Shown here one piece after another: positions 23,646 to 36,329 of a stretch of DNA of 64,000 bases. Made by a program: the position numbers and the translations under genes. Positions within the stretch are counted from its first letter, which is position 1. Each line of letters begins with the position of its first letter. The stretch is from positions 7,691,856 through 7,755,855 of the forward strand of contig NC_083636.1 in the NCBI RefSeq assembly GCF_963576545.1, read 5' to 3'. Below the pieces are notes generated by a model that was not told where the DNA came from, did no database searches, and worked only from the letters and a program-made list of their open reading frames with translations. This DNA comes from Limanda limanda (lineage: Eukaryota > Chordata > Actinopteri > Pleuronectiformes > Pleuronectidae).

Positions 23646-26314
23646 GCATCATCCTGCGCTGGAGGGAATAATGAGTCTGGAAGGGAAATGGTTTTTTGAG
23701 CATCTGAGGTTGTGACAGGGTTTCTCGGGCTTTGGCGGAGATAAAGTTAGACAGTGAAGATCTGCTTTGGCGCTTTGATCTGGCCCGCCTCTCCACTTAA
23801 CTTCTGATGACACAGCACTTACAGGGGGCACGGGGAACGTCGGGCCTTCCCTCTGACTTCTGCCTGAGAGGCTCTGAATATTGAACCCATATGGAAACGT
23901 GCAGTGTCTCGGCTGCTTGAATGGATTACAAACATAAGACATTGACAAAACAATACATGCAGGACTAGAACAATGTAGTATTTAAGATTAGTGTTTTAAT
24001 GATGATATCATTTCTTTATTATATATATTTTCATTATCATAATAATAACCACTATGATGATAATCTCATCAATACAATGCTAATCTTACATACTTGTAAT
24101 TCTACTACCACTATTCATAATAATAATAGTAATAATAATAATAATAATAATCCTTACGATTTCAATAGGGCCTCTCCTGTCAGTGCCTGTCAGTGCTCGG
24201 GCCCTAAATAATAATACAAATAATAATAATGTTCTTGTAGAAAAAATAAAAAATAAAATATGAAGTGTATTAATAACTGTCCATCCTACTTAACAGAAGT
24301 AAATAATAACCACTGCTATCATCATCATGACAATCATTGATAATTATGGCAATAATTATAATATTTATCAATTACACTGCTTATTGTCATAAAAATGTAA
24401 ATTAAGTCGGGATGTTCACTGATGGTGACTGATTGGTCCAGCTCTAGGCTGGAGTCCCCCCCCCCCCAAACCCACACTGGAGGGAGCTGGTTATTTCTCC
24501 GACCCAGAGGAGACCACCAGTGTTGCAGCTCAGCATCTATGAGGCTCGTCTGATTCTGTTCGCTCATGTTGAGCTTCTTTCCCGCTGCATGACTGTATAC
24601 ACCATGAGACACAGAGCTGCAGCCTGCACATAGAGGGCACTCTTGGCATGTTTTTATCTCTGCATTCCCACCATGTAATACCACTGGGAAGTTATTTATA
24701 GGGGCTGGCTTCAAAGGAGGAGAGAACAAGTTTCATCAAAGTGATTTTGCATTTTCGCGGGACAGCTTCGTGTCCTTTGTCTCCGCGAACTGTTTCCTAA
24801 TCTCTGTCATTAAAGAAGAGAAAGTTCCCCGATGCTACATGCTGGATCTGATAACTCCATAAGGTCTGAAGCGTCTCAGTGGCAGTGAGGTAGTTTTCAA
24901 AGCCTGCAGCCACACCGACGGAGGATTCTTGTCTTATTTCTATGTCGTCGTCACACACAGACTCTCTCAGTGAGTGGGAGGCCACATTTGTGGACTCTTG
25001 TCAGTGCTGGGGGGTGATTTATTTGTGTTTTGTTAACTTTTTGGGGGGTTTATTAGCAGATTTCTGTGCTGCAGAACCTTCAGCCTGACTGGGAAATAAG
25101 TCTCGGGTATAAAAGCTCAAAAAACAAGAAAACAAACTCTCTGGGATCAATCATCATCAGTCATCATGTCACTCTCTGCAGCTGCCTCTACAATCACTGA
25201 TTATACACTTCATCAAGCTCTGTTCTTTTTATTTAGGAACAAGTCAGCTGTCCAAGGTTTAGTTCACAGCTCTACAAACAAACAAGGCCGTAGTGTCTGA
25301 CATAATATAATAATAATAATATAGAAATGTCCTGAAAGGGACCATTCTGCATAATACATAGTTTTATTTTAGATGAGTGCATTTTATTCACAACATTTGC
25401 ATCTTATAACTTAAAAGTATAGTTTAGTTTAGTATTGTAGTTCAAATTAAAACCTCCATTCATTGATTTTTATTTTACCAACATCTATAGTTTGAACACA
25501 ACGACTTTCTCAGTTAAATGTATCAGAATCAAAAAACATCTAGTTGACTGATTCTTCACTATGTTCACCAGCTAACTCTGTGTCTGCTGGTGCTGAGCAG
25601 GAATTAAACACACTGTGGGTTTCAAAGTTTTTTTACAAACTTTAAACAACTGGAACAGTGAAGGAAAATATCAAATCTGATTGAAAAAATTTAGACTAAA
25701 ATGGAGCGCTCCACTGGGAAACTGCAGAGCTGGTAATTCTCAGTGGGTTTATCACCACAAGTGAACCCTATGATCTCTTCTTAATATTGAAGTATTTCAT
25801 ATAGCCTATGTGACTTTGGATCTTTGGACTTGGACTTTGGATAGGACAAGTCAAAAGAAGTGAGTAGGAGCTTCCTCTGATCAACAGAAAAACAAGCTGC
25901 AGGCGTCATTAGTTGGAATTGTCCCACATAAAGTTATTATTTTCTTTGTAGTTAATTTTCTATTAACAACGATGGTTTAGTAACAGACACACTGTTTCAA
26001 AGAGAATAAGGAAAAGGATACTTGCAGACACTGTATTAAAACAATCATAATATTGAAGGAGACAGTAAAGTAGGACAGGCAGGAGCTGGCGGGACACACA
26101 CCAAGAACTGTGGAGAGCAAACAGCATAACAAATAAGACCAGAAACAAAAAAGACATCAAGCAAAAAGCTGCAGCATCTCTGCTGACATCACAACATCAG
26201 AAACTCAACAACCTCTGCAGATATAACTTTTCAACTTACGCTTCTTCACAGTGTGGTGTTAAGTCAATTTAACCTTTTTTTAGTCCAGTTTGTTAACACT
26301 CAGATACAATTTTG
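23646..26314. other. Intergenic sequence, nothing coding
   Basis: Contains an (AAT)n tract at 24118-24151, an AT-rich segment at 23960-24400, and a GC-richer block at about 24410-24990 that may be regulatory. No gene or named repeat recognised. Confidence 0.5.
24118..24151. repeat. (AAT)n microsatellite
   Basis: Imperfect ATA/AAT trinucleotide repeat within a broader AT-rich stretch. Confidence 0.9.
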
Positions 26315-26485
26315 CAGGGGTGGATATAGGGGTGTGTCCCTGGTGGTACTGGCCCCACTCCTATGGACCTAACAGTAGCCAAGGGATAACTTAATGGGCA
26401 CCTTACTGAATCAGGAATGTGATGGTGGACATATAATTGGCCCCTTTATGGCCCCTGATTCAGAAAAATCCTAGATCCGCCCCTG
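26315..26485. mobile_element. Non-autonomous hAT-type MITE, 171 bp
   Basis: Terminal inverted repeats: left CAGGGGTGGATATAGG and reversed right CAGGGGCGGATCTAGG, 14 of 16 identical, the CAGGGGCGGATC form known from vertebrate hAT elements. Flanking octamers CAATTTTG (26307-26314) and CAAAGATG (26486-26493) agree at 5 of 8 positions, compatible with a decayed 8-bp target duplication. No coding capacity. Confidence 0.8.
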
Positions 26486-27749
26486 CAAAGATGGCTGGTC
26501 ACGGGGCAAAAAAATAAAAAAAATAATGATAACTATCCGTAGTTGAAATATTTATGTCCTCACACAAACAAACAAACAAACAGACTCTGTCTTCCTTTCA
26601 CTCTCTGATGTCATGAATCATGCCCTTCACCTTGACTGTACGGAGATAGTTTACTGACAAAGTCTGGTAGAAGAAGCAGGGCACTTGTTTTCAGTATTTA
26701 ATTACCGTTGATCTGCTGACGTCCGAGCGAGTACGTCACGAGTCCCAGCAGCTTCTCTGACGCCGCTCGTGCTCGTCTGTCTCACCAGCTGCCCTGCGAA
26801 GACTCCTCGCCGTGTCTGTCTCTGCTCTAATTTATTACTGAGCTGCTTAACATAAAACCACAAACCTCCATTCGCAATGTGTCCCCTGCATGTGCAGTAA
26901 TGTGATTATTCGAGATATTAATTGGAAGCAGATGTACAAACATCGGAGGCTGAGGCCCTAGCTGAATTCTGATCTGCCTCTCATATCATTACGGTCGTCC
27001 GCCCTGCAGGAGCGTCACCACGGGAAGTTTGCAATCCGCAGGAAGAGTTCACTTCAGGCTCAGGTGCCAGCACGTCTCCGGCAGCTCTCTATATATCGCT
27101 TCGTTTCCATCTCTCAGCTTACAGAAACCTGCCCGGCCTCACTTAACGTCACTTCACATCATCCTAGCGATTCCTGACCGTTGCATGAATTCAGGGAGAT
27201 TTTTTTTCGGACATTTCCCAACGTGTCTCGCTGGAATGCAAACACACAGGTTTCAGCAGGACACGGGGATGCTTTAATCACAGAGACGTCTTCTCCGACG
27301 AGCAGGCCGTCCCCTGACCTATCGCTCTGCAGGCGGCTATACGTAGGCATGGCCTGTCTTCGGGGCAAGGTTACCCAGAATTCATAGAGCAGCAGGCTGC
27401 ATCTTTCATGCCACGACGCAGGGTTAAAAGGTCACCAGTCTGGGCGTCCAGTCAGACTGAGGCAGAGCAAACACTGAGCTTCTCTCGCTCTGCGAAATGA
27501 AACCGCATCAGATACTAATGGACTTCTGAGCTTATAAATATTTACTTTCCTGACACAGTTTTTTCTCCTTTTTGTTGTGCGAGTTAGCTGTGGACTTGTT
27601 TTTCTGGATGTTTTACAATATGTCTGCATCTGCAATTTGCAAGTATTGCAGGACTTAAAACCCCCTGAAAAATACTTTCCTAATCTTGTCAGGACAGTGT
27701 GGATGTGGTTTGATCAGATTGGATGGTAAACTGAATGTATGTATATTGT
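26486..27749. other. Intergenic sequence with GC-richer island
   Basis: 26700-27150 is relatively GC- and CpG-rich (includes TACGTCACG, a CRE-like word) but has no exon-like frame. Candidate regulatory sequence only. Confidence 0.45.
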
Positions 27750-27990
27750 TATTTTCTCGTCTTATCGACCAGTCAAAGTGCTTTACAGTAAAAGCTCCAT
27801 TCACTCATTCACACACGCGTTCATATAGCACTCTATGCTGCACTTTTTCTATCCCACACCATTGGCACAGCGGTCAGAAGCAATTTGTGGCTCAGTATCT
27901 TGCCCAAGGAAACTTTGGCATACAGATCAAACCACAGACCTTCTGGTGACTGGATGACCCGCTCTACCTCCTGAGCCACAGCTGCACATG
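27750..27990. repeat. Teleost dispersed repeat R2
   Basis: Diagnostic words in order: CCAGTCAAAGTGCTTTACAG, CATTCACTCATTCACACACG, GTATCTTGCCCAAGGA, CACAGACCTTCTGGTGACTG, GATGACCCGCTCTACC, CTGAGCCACAGC. This matches, from memory, a repeat widespread in fish genomes. A reversed fragment lies at 4078-4150. Confidence 0.75.
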
Positions 27991-28233
27991 GCATCGCTTT
28001 TTGCAGTGAGCCCCGCCCACTTTAAATCCAGTGAGAAATCATCAAAGCTGATCAAACTTAAGCGGAAAGCGTGTGTTTATAAGTCGCACTAAACCGCAAA
28101 CATCTATTTTGTATGCATGTGATTCTGAACTTGTTAATCTTGGTTAGAATTTTAAAACAAAAAGTAGAAGGCCGCTCAGAGAGCACACACCTCTCAACAG
28201 TCCCCTCATGAAACCACATTTAAAACACTATGT

Positions 28234-28330
28234 CTAGATTTTTATTTGGATCTGCACCAAATTGCGCCCCCACTCATAAAGAGCAGTCCACTAAACATGT
28301 CTGAGGAATTATTCTCCAACAAAGTTTTCA
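28234..28330 (+). repeat. Teleost dispersed repeat R3 fragment
   Basis: AGATTTTTATTTGGATCTGC followed by ACCAAATT matches 44289-44330 (GGATTTTTATTGGGATCTGA, ACCAAATT). Non-coding, same orientation. Confidence 0.6.
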
Positions 28331-30237
28331 TGGTAGTTATAGTTTTTTGTGTTGTTGCTAACTAGTAGACAAAACGCAGACGAAAACAGAAACTCTTTGT
28401 TGGAGGTAATAATGGCAGATTTGTAACAACACACATGTACTTCACATCAAAACCTACTCCACCTGTTTACTTCTTGCTGAACTGAGGCGTTTATAGAATA
28501 ATCCATAGTGAGTCTGATTTGTTGGGATACAGAGGTGAGAAGAAGAGGAAGAAACCATTTCAGTGTAATTAACACCTCTCTGTTAATTACATAAAGAACG
28601 ATAGAGCATAAAATGATCACTTTCAGCGTGTTCCTCAAATTAGTTCACAGACAGAGAGCTTTCTCTGCCGCTGCTGCTGCTGCACCGAATCCTCCAGCTC
28701 CCGTAGCAACATGGTTCCTAATGGCAGAGCGAGCGTGCTCCTTCAGGAGGTCAGGAAGCATCGATGACTTCCTCTCCTCAAGTTTACTCCCTGGGAAGAA
28801 GACCAACTCTTTCCTTCAACTTCTCTGCCTCTTATGGATCAGATGCTCTCGTCTCCCACCCATTAGCTTGCCTGACGGTAACACGGCCTCCCTGCAGACC
28901 TGCTCCCGCTCGGCTCGGCTCAGAGAGGCCGGCGGTGGAGTTTAGTGAAGGTGGGAAAAAGTGAAACTTTGTATTCACCTGTGCTAGGATGTGTGCTCAC
29001 ACTGAAACCGTGTGAGTTGAATAGTATAATCTTATAACAGGTTAAAGGAATAGCGTGAGCAAAACGAATTTCTCCTGCTTTGATAAATAAGAAGAAACAG
29101 CGGAGTCAGTTATAACGTAATTAAAAGTCAAGAAACAACATTATCACACACAGGATATAACTTCTTTGTAGGAACACACTGAAATGCAAATAGAATATGA
29201 GTCATCAGAATGCACAAAGCCAGAGCAAACAAACAAATATTTGCATTTTTACTCTGTTTATGCTTTTTGTTTCTCTCTTCTGAAATGACGAAAAAGGTAT
29301 TGTTGCAATAGTTTGTATTGACAATCATGTTTTTTTCTACTGCAGCGGAATTGAACGGCAATGCTTTGTCAGGGCTCACTGAGGTGAATAAAGTTAATGC
29401 AACCTTTAGTTATACTTTATAAATCATTGAGGTGTGACATTAACGATATCGAGTAAAATTACAGAGACAGCAAAGAAGACAACAAGAACAACAAAGCAGC
29501 AACAGAGGGTGATACTTAATAACAATTTGTAGTTAAATAAAAGCAATTTAAATAACCTTAAACCTTTTGACTAACTGCTAAACCTCCCCTTCGCTGATGT
29601 GAGTTTCATTATTTTAAACAAAGTCTGTCAGGACTCTGTCATTATTTCCTAATTTATTGTGTAGGTTAACCTTAATCATTTGTCTACTGTTGTTTTACTT
29701 CCTGTTTTTAAACACTTGCTCCACCCTCATTTATTTCACCTGTGTCTCATTAACCCCGCCCCTTTGTCTATAAATACTTCCTGGCTCTGAAGTCACCCTG
29801 AGTGTTTGGTGTTTGGATTTGACCTGTTTTACACCAACCTCTGCATCTACCAGCCTCTGTGAGCCTGTTTCTTCTTATTACGATATCTTCAGTGCACATA
29901 CCTGCCTTGGAAGTGTTAAGAATATCACTCATTTACTAACTTTCCTCTTTACAAGTAGAGCCAAACAAGCAAAGGCAACAAAGAGCAGTGAAGTACTGAT
30001 GCTCTCTGCTGTCTATACGTGCATTTCCACCCACAATATCAATTGATGGACTAAGTGGGAAATGTTTAGCCGCAGTTATAACTGGCATTGTGAAGGCGTT
30101 AAGTTGTTTTCTGGCGCTAGATGACGTCTTGTGCTTGTTTATTTATTCTCAATAGCAGCTGCATTAGGGAGAGCAGGTTAATGAGCTGTACAGAAACTTA
30201 ACAAGTTCATCTCACCAAGTCACACAAGCCACATATA
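28331..30237. other. Intergenic sequence, nothing recognised
   Basis: Includes a GC-richer segment at 28650-28950 with an open frame of 110 codons; its Ala/Pro/Ser-rich, low-complexity product has no recognisable domain and is not called as a gene. Confidence 0.5.
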
Positions 30238-30330
30238 ATAATAATAATACATGTTATCTATACAGCACCTTTCGTACATAACATGTAGCTCAAAGTGCTT
30301 TGCAATAAAATCGAAGGCATGAAATAAGAC
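30238..30330. repeat. Dispersed repeat fragment
   Basis: AATAATAATAATACATG, TATACAGCACCTTTCG, GTAGCTCAAAGTGCTTTGCA and ATAAAAT form a motif common at the ends of fish retroelements; a weaker relative lies at 52750-52830. Family not named. Confidence 0.5.
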
Positions 30331-31536
30331 GTATTAATAATAACACGTTAGCAATAAAACAAAGACTTAGGATAAACACATAAAACCAGCAAAAGGTATA
30401 AAAAGAAGTAAAGTCAAAATCCTCATTAGTCCTTATCTGGAGCTAAAACAAGAACAAATAGACAAATATGTCTAAACCTTGGCTCATCTCACCGAATCAC
30501 TGGTGTGTCTTCTGTCTCCAAGAAAGACGAGAACAACATGTTCACAGTTCAATTATTTGAATTGGCACAACACGCGGTTGAGTTTTAGTTCAGAAGAATT
30601 GGTTGAGGTAGAATTCCTGTGAGTCACTTAGCTGCTCGCTTCGTTCTCGTTCTGACAGGACGACCCAGACCGCCTTGTTTGTTGCTGCGCTTGTTTCCAG
30701 AGTATTTCAAGCAGTCTGCTGTAAAATGTCTGAAAACGTGTGACTCAATAGAGACTCAAAGTTCAGGCAGGGAGTTGCAGCTATTGTAAGCATCGCATTT
30801 ACACAGAGGCTGCGGTGACAGTAAATATAGTGTGACCAGAGACCGTGGCAGGGAGGCTTGTTAGTGCCGTCGCCTCTGGACTTACGACAAACTCAAAGGA
30901 CAGGCAGCACTTAAGGTGAGCGCAGCAGAGGAGGATGTTTAATATATGCTGTTTGAAAGCTGTCTCTCTCTCCCTCCCATTGAGTGAGTCTCCTTTTGTT
31001 GTGGCAGAACTCGACATGTCTACGGGCCAGAATAACATTACACTGGAAACACGTTCCCCGAAGCAAGCCAAAGCCGAGGTCTCGCTATTCCTTAGAAAAA
31101 TCTGTCTCCGCTCTAAAAGGCTCGGGCTCTGTGTGGTACGTGGAAACACACTTCCCTTACTCCTTAACTGCCAATTGCTGTCTCACTGAGAGACGTTCAC
31201 TTTGTACAATGGAGTTCCCTCTTCTCAGCTCCATCTTCTCCAAGTTCTCTTCTCATTGACAAACACTCTCTGTAGCAACCACCCTCTTATTATATCGCAT
31301 GAATAATTTAGGGGCAACTGCTTGGTTTCAAGTGTTGGGCAATAACTCATTTTTATCAATGCTGATTCATGCTAATGTTATGCTGTTGTCTGGACAAAGT
31401 TTATAAATCAAATCCAAGGAGTGGATTACCAAATAAACTCAAATACAATAATACATTAGTTGTTAAACAATGAACGTCTGTACCAGAGCTCGTGCCAATC
31501 AAACAAGTAGACAGATGGATGTTCATCAGTCTGGAC

Positions 31537-31690
31537 TACAGACTGTATATAAAGATGGACGACATGGCTTCTCCCCAAAAGTGAAGCCAAAGTGGCTGGC
31601 AGCAGTATATAGATCTTAAACCCTGCCTCCACCATGTTGTTAGATGGGACATGGACTAAACTAAAAGGTCTAAATTGCTGCAGTGTCTCT
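31537..31690 (-). repeat. Dispersed teleost repeat R1, copy 3
   Basis: Reversed relative of 2821-3021: CAGACTGTATATAAAGATGG, CCAAAAGTGAAGCCAAAG, GGCTGGCAGCAGTATA, ACCCTGCCTCCACCATG, GGGACATGG, AAAAGGTC. Confidence 0.7.
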
Positions 31691-33186
31691 GGTGTTCATA
31701 AAATAATCTAGAACAGTAAATGTAGGCGCAACACCAAGATCATTATAACTGAACATGTCAGATGATGTGCGTGGGTGCAAATACAATCACACACAGGTAC
31801 AAACATGCACAGGCACACACACACAGATACATAATTTAATAACTGAACCCCCGGCGGAACATTTTGCATTAGCTTTGTCTTCTCCATCCTACATTTCTCA
31901 TGCAGTATTCGATGCCTTGCTGCTGTTTCCCTGCACTCATGGCCAAACCAGACAGCAATCAATGCAGTGTAATGGGTGCTGAAACTCAGAAATGACCTCT
32001 CTTAATTACGGGATTCAATTTAAATCATAAAATTGATTGTACCGAAGGACCAGCGCAGCAATCAAATAAACAAGGTTACATGCAATCATCTTAATTGGTT
32101 CTGTTCTAAGCGCTTTGTGGTAAAGTTGTACCTCACCGGGAAAAATATTTAAGCCCAGCCATTGTAGAGATAGAAACTTTATGTCTTGCAGTGGCAGCTC
32201 TGCATCCAGCATCTTCTGCATTTATGTTGCTGTTAACGTATTTATTTGTGGCCTATGTGAAGAAAAAAGTGTGAATGGGTTTGTGGAGTTGTGCATCAGT
32301 TGCCCTTGACAGGCTTCAGGTGACAGATTTCCTCGCCACTGGAACAGGGCACAGGGGGCAACACTGTCACAGGGCGGCTGAACGTGTGACGTAAAGGGAC
32401 AGCTGGCAGTAACACACCAAATGCATACATATTAGCCATGTGGGTACGATTAACCTGAGCTGTGATTGGTAATAGGAAAAAACCATGATAAATGTAACAC
32501 GTAATAATGTCTGTGTATATAGGAAAAGGTTTTGTTGAGGAAAAAGATGGTGACTCCTCAGCCCTTCCTCAGAGCTTGACTGTTGTTAATCTGGAGTTTA
32601 TTTAACACACTTCAGATGGACTGAACTCCAGAGACCTGCTGCACTTTCTCAGGAGGAGGAGCCTGTGGGTTATATTGATAATACAACACTGTTCACACAC
32701 ATACACACACACACACTTTAACGTGTAGTCAGATACACATAATGTCCTTTGAGCGTAAACGCACATACATTCTTCTTCTTTTCAACTTCAGATGATTCAT
32801 GCTTAAACTCTGATACAGGCTTCTCTCTCACCACACATCAGTACACACACACATCTCCAGCTCGTTACAAGATTGAACATTCTCATGCTCCGTATAAAGA
32901 AGGGAGGCTTTCTCTCACAGTGCATTCATGAGTCCCTCCATTATATTAAATTCTGAGATATTCTCTCCTGTGAAATTATCAGTCTTAGAATGCTTTGAGG
33001 CCGGGACACCTTGACCTCTGGTTTCACTACAGCACACATAAAATAAGCACACACACCGAGGCAATATGCTTATGAACTCTAGTAACCGCGACACAGTGTG
33101 CACGTCATCACGCAACGCCAGGAAGAAGGACCCAATCGACGCCAGGAGGGCGGGACTTTGATTTCCAACCGCAACAGTTATCAAGA

Positions 33187-33200
33187 AGATCACGTGATCT
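33187..33200. promoter_or_regulatory. 14-bp palindrome with CACGTG E-box
   Basis: AGATCACGTGATCT is a perfect palindrome around TCACGTGA, the type of site bound by bHLH-zip factors such as USF and MITF/TFE. No promoter is visible nearby, so a role is only possible. Confidence 0.25.
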
Positions 33201-35056
33201 CTGCCCCGTATGTTGAATACTGAAAAACTGCAGGGATTAGCTGTGTTGCAACATTTGTTTAATTTAATTCAATAATCGTTTTAAGATAGTTGTAACTGAG
33301 TAGTCAAAGGCAAAGAGTAAATGGAACAAGAGGAACAGAAGCTCTGGAAGCAAATGGCTAGCATGGCAGCTCATAGTTCGTCAACTAGCCCTGTGAGTAG
33401 CCACTATAGCTGTGTCCCAGTCCAAGGCCCGACTCATATCAAGGGTTAGATTTTGATTCCTCAGCAAGTTGCCAACTGATGTTTGACTGAAACCTTGCAA
33501 CGACTTGTCAGTATTTCACTGCATGATGGACACTGGCAAGGTCACAGACTTCAGTAGGTAACTAAATCTGGTTCAGCCTTCAGTGCTGAAAGAAAAACGC
33601 TCAAGCTCGTCCATTAACGCTGCTGCGTTTCGTAATCTGATCGAGTCACAACTTAACATGTCAAGACAAATTGGCGTCTCACTCATTCTCGGCCTGCTGC
33701 TGATCCCTGTGATGTACAGGTAGCTCTGTCACAGGAATCTGAGAAGCTAATGAGAAGAAATGAGGGCTGCTTTGATTTCAGGAGCGGCTCAGTTTATTCT
33801 CATGTTCTTTTTTTCTTCATCCTAATTCACTGTGCACTTGTGTAGCTCGTGTTTCGGTTTGATTTTGTGTCTCGTTTGAAGTGAGATGTTTTAGTCAGCC
33901 TCTTCGTATTTTGCTCTCACAATCTGTTGGTTGTTTTCGAAGAAATGGCTGCTTGCTTTGATGGAGTGAGTTTTTATTTTGCTCCAACTGCAAAGTAAAA
34001 AACAACAACAAATGATTCTTATTTGTGAATAAAAAGCCACATTCAGCTTCAAGAGTTCTTTTAAGAATGTACTGTTAAGCAGTTTGGGCTGAAGGAAGCT
34101 AAATCTTTCCTTATAATAAATGATGGATAGGGTGCAGACCTTAAGGTAAAAATGTATTATATGAATTAATCTAATGTTCTGCCAAACTGTTGTTTTCAAC
34201 CCTATATCTGAATGAAATGGTAGATTTCAGCCTTCCTCACATTAGAGATACACTAGAGCAGTGTCAGGCTAGCATGGTAGCTGACTGCCACTGTGGTGTG
34301 AATGAATGGTTTAGTGCTTTCCCTTTTTCCTTTTAAAGATATAAAGCTTAAACAAAAAACCTAACACCAAGCTAGTGCTTTGAATGTTGACAATTATTCT
34401 GGCTCACAGGTTTGAGCCGGATGTTGCAGGCTATAGTTTGCGACTTCCTGCCAAGTCCATTCTTTATTCTCCACAAGTTGAATACATAATAATAAAATAA
34501 AGTGCATGGAAATTATTTCCTAATGTGCATCTCCTCCTCTGGCCTTTGTCAAGTTAACTGAAATAAAGCTCAAGGGCTTTTCTGCATCTTGATAAGAGCG
34601 CAGCACTGAGGTTTGAGTCAGGCGGTGTTTTTGATGCTTTGATAATTTTTTTTGCGGATTTCTTTTTCCTCTAAAAGCTCCCGACATATCCTTCATCCTT
34701 GGTTGACCTTGAAGGAAGCTCTCCAGTGTGACCATTCCAACTGCTCTATAAACCATGTGGACAGTTGGCATCTGTCTTGTGTCCTAGGCAGAAGCTCAGA
34801 GCTAGGAAAAGATCCACAAATAAAATTCTAGATAACTTGTTTCCTTTGAAAAAATAAGTCATTGTTATTTATCTCACAGTCGCAACAGGTATTTTTTTGT
34901 TCATGTTTTATTTCGAGCACTGGGTCAGGAACTGATATCCAGAGAGTCCTATGTTGCAAGTCCTCACTTAAGCCTCTTTTCCACTGGTAAAAAAAAACAC
35001 ATACACCCGCTGACGTGACACCTGAGTGAACTCATTGATTTGGCAAGACAGCATAG

Positions 35057-35082
35057 TGAGAGAGAGAGAGAGAGAGAGAGAG
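35057..35082. repeat. (GA)13 microsatellite
   Basis: Uninterrupted GA units. Confidence 0.95.
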
Positions 35083-36329
35083 TGCCTCAGTTTTCGGAGA
35101 AATCTTGACGACCACCATGACGCAAAAAAAAGAAAGAAAGGTGACCTCCTCTACTGGTAATGGAAAAGGAATCGCCTTTTTTGGTGAGTTCGCCTGCATT
35201 AAAAAAAGAAAAAACCTGTGTATGTCCGGTAATTTTGGTTTAGAAGTCGTATTGTAATTGTCATTGAAGTGTTTCTTTAATACAGATAAAAGTGGTCAAA
35301 CAATAGTACGCACCACAGCTGCACTTGACTCCTTTTCCGCAGGATCTGAATGTGCTTTGAATTGTACAATAAGTATTAAGTGAACTATAGGCCTATTCTC
35401 AGTCACTCGGGAAAAATAGAAGTGGTGTTTGTTTCTTTGCAGGTAATAATTTTACATAACTTAACAAGTTAAAATTACATATGTAAATTGTTTGTTTCTT
35501 CAATAAATTACCTGCTTATTCCACAACTGTCCGTCTGTCTGAATGTGGAACACATATATGATGCTTCACACTTCTTGTGTGTATTCTTAATGGCCTGAGG
35601 AAGTGCAGTGTCAAGTTGGTGCGATTTTGACGTGTGAAGCGTTTCAATATGTATACATTTTCAATAAACCGGCGACCAACACCTTGCAGTCAGTTGGGGC
35701 GGGGCCTAAACAGCCTCTGTGGACGGAGTTGAACGGGTCTTCTTGTTCTACCTCTTATAAGTTGCAGCTGTGGCTGGCAACTGGTGACTCAAGGGTGGTG
35801 ATCTCTGTCATGGCAACAGCATTCACAGAATCACGAGCTATAGAGCTTTTATTTGGAAAGGTTGCAAACTTGGGTGTGAAGATTGTGTCGATTGATTAAC
35901 TCACTTCTCAAATAGTACAGGCAGTGATGAGTAAAATTGGCCTGAACATTGCAGCTCTGCTTGTCCTTAAGGTGCAGTGGCATAAATTTCTTTGTGTTCA
36001 GAATTGTCAAGAAGCTTCAGACCCGAGATGATTGCTACTCTGGTGCATGTAAAGGCCAAAGAAAATGTTTGAGGCAAGAATGGGCCCTTGGACACATAAA
36101 GCGACACCCAGAGTGAAAGGCAGAACCACACAGCCATGGTGTCTGTGGTCATATTACACCTTTTTGAGGCCATTTGGTTTCACTTTATATATCTGTGTTC
36201 ATTTTGTGTCTCTGTTGTTTCTCTGCATCTGCCTGTGTTGGTTCTAGATCCTTGCTTGGTGGATTTGTGTCTCATTCTGGCCATTTTGCGTCAGTTTGTG
36301 GTTGCTTTGAGCCTCTTTGTGGTATTTTT

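Larger units (their letters stand above)
31691..36329. other. Intergenic sequence with simple repeats
   Basis: Holds interrupted CA tracts (31790-31825, 32694-32716), a palindromic E-box (33187-33200), a (GA)n tract (35057-35082) and a TGTGTCTC-rich degenerate stretch at about 36130-36320. No gene seen. Confidence 0.5.

Noticed and set aside
28613..28945. 110-codon plus-strand open frame with an Ala run
   Set aside because: Composition-driven GC-rich stretch, no recognisable domain, no splice signals.
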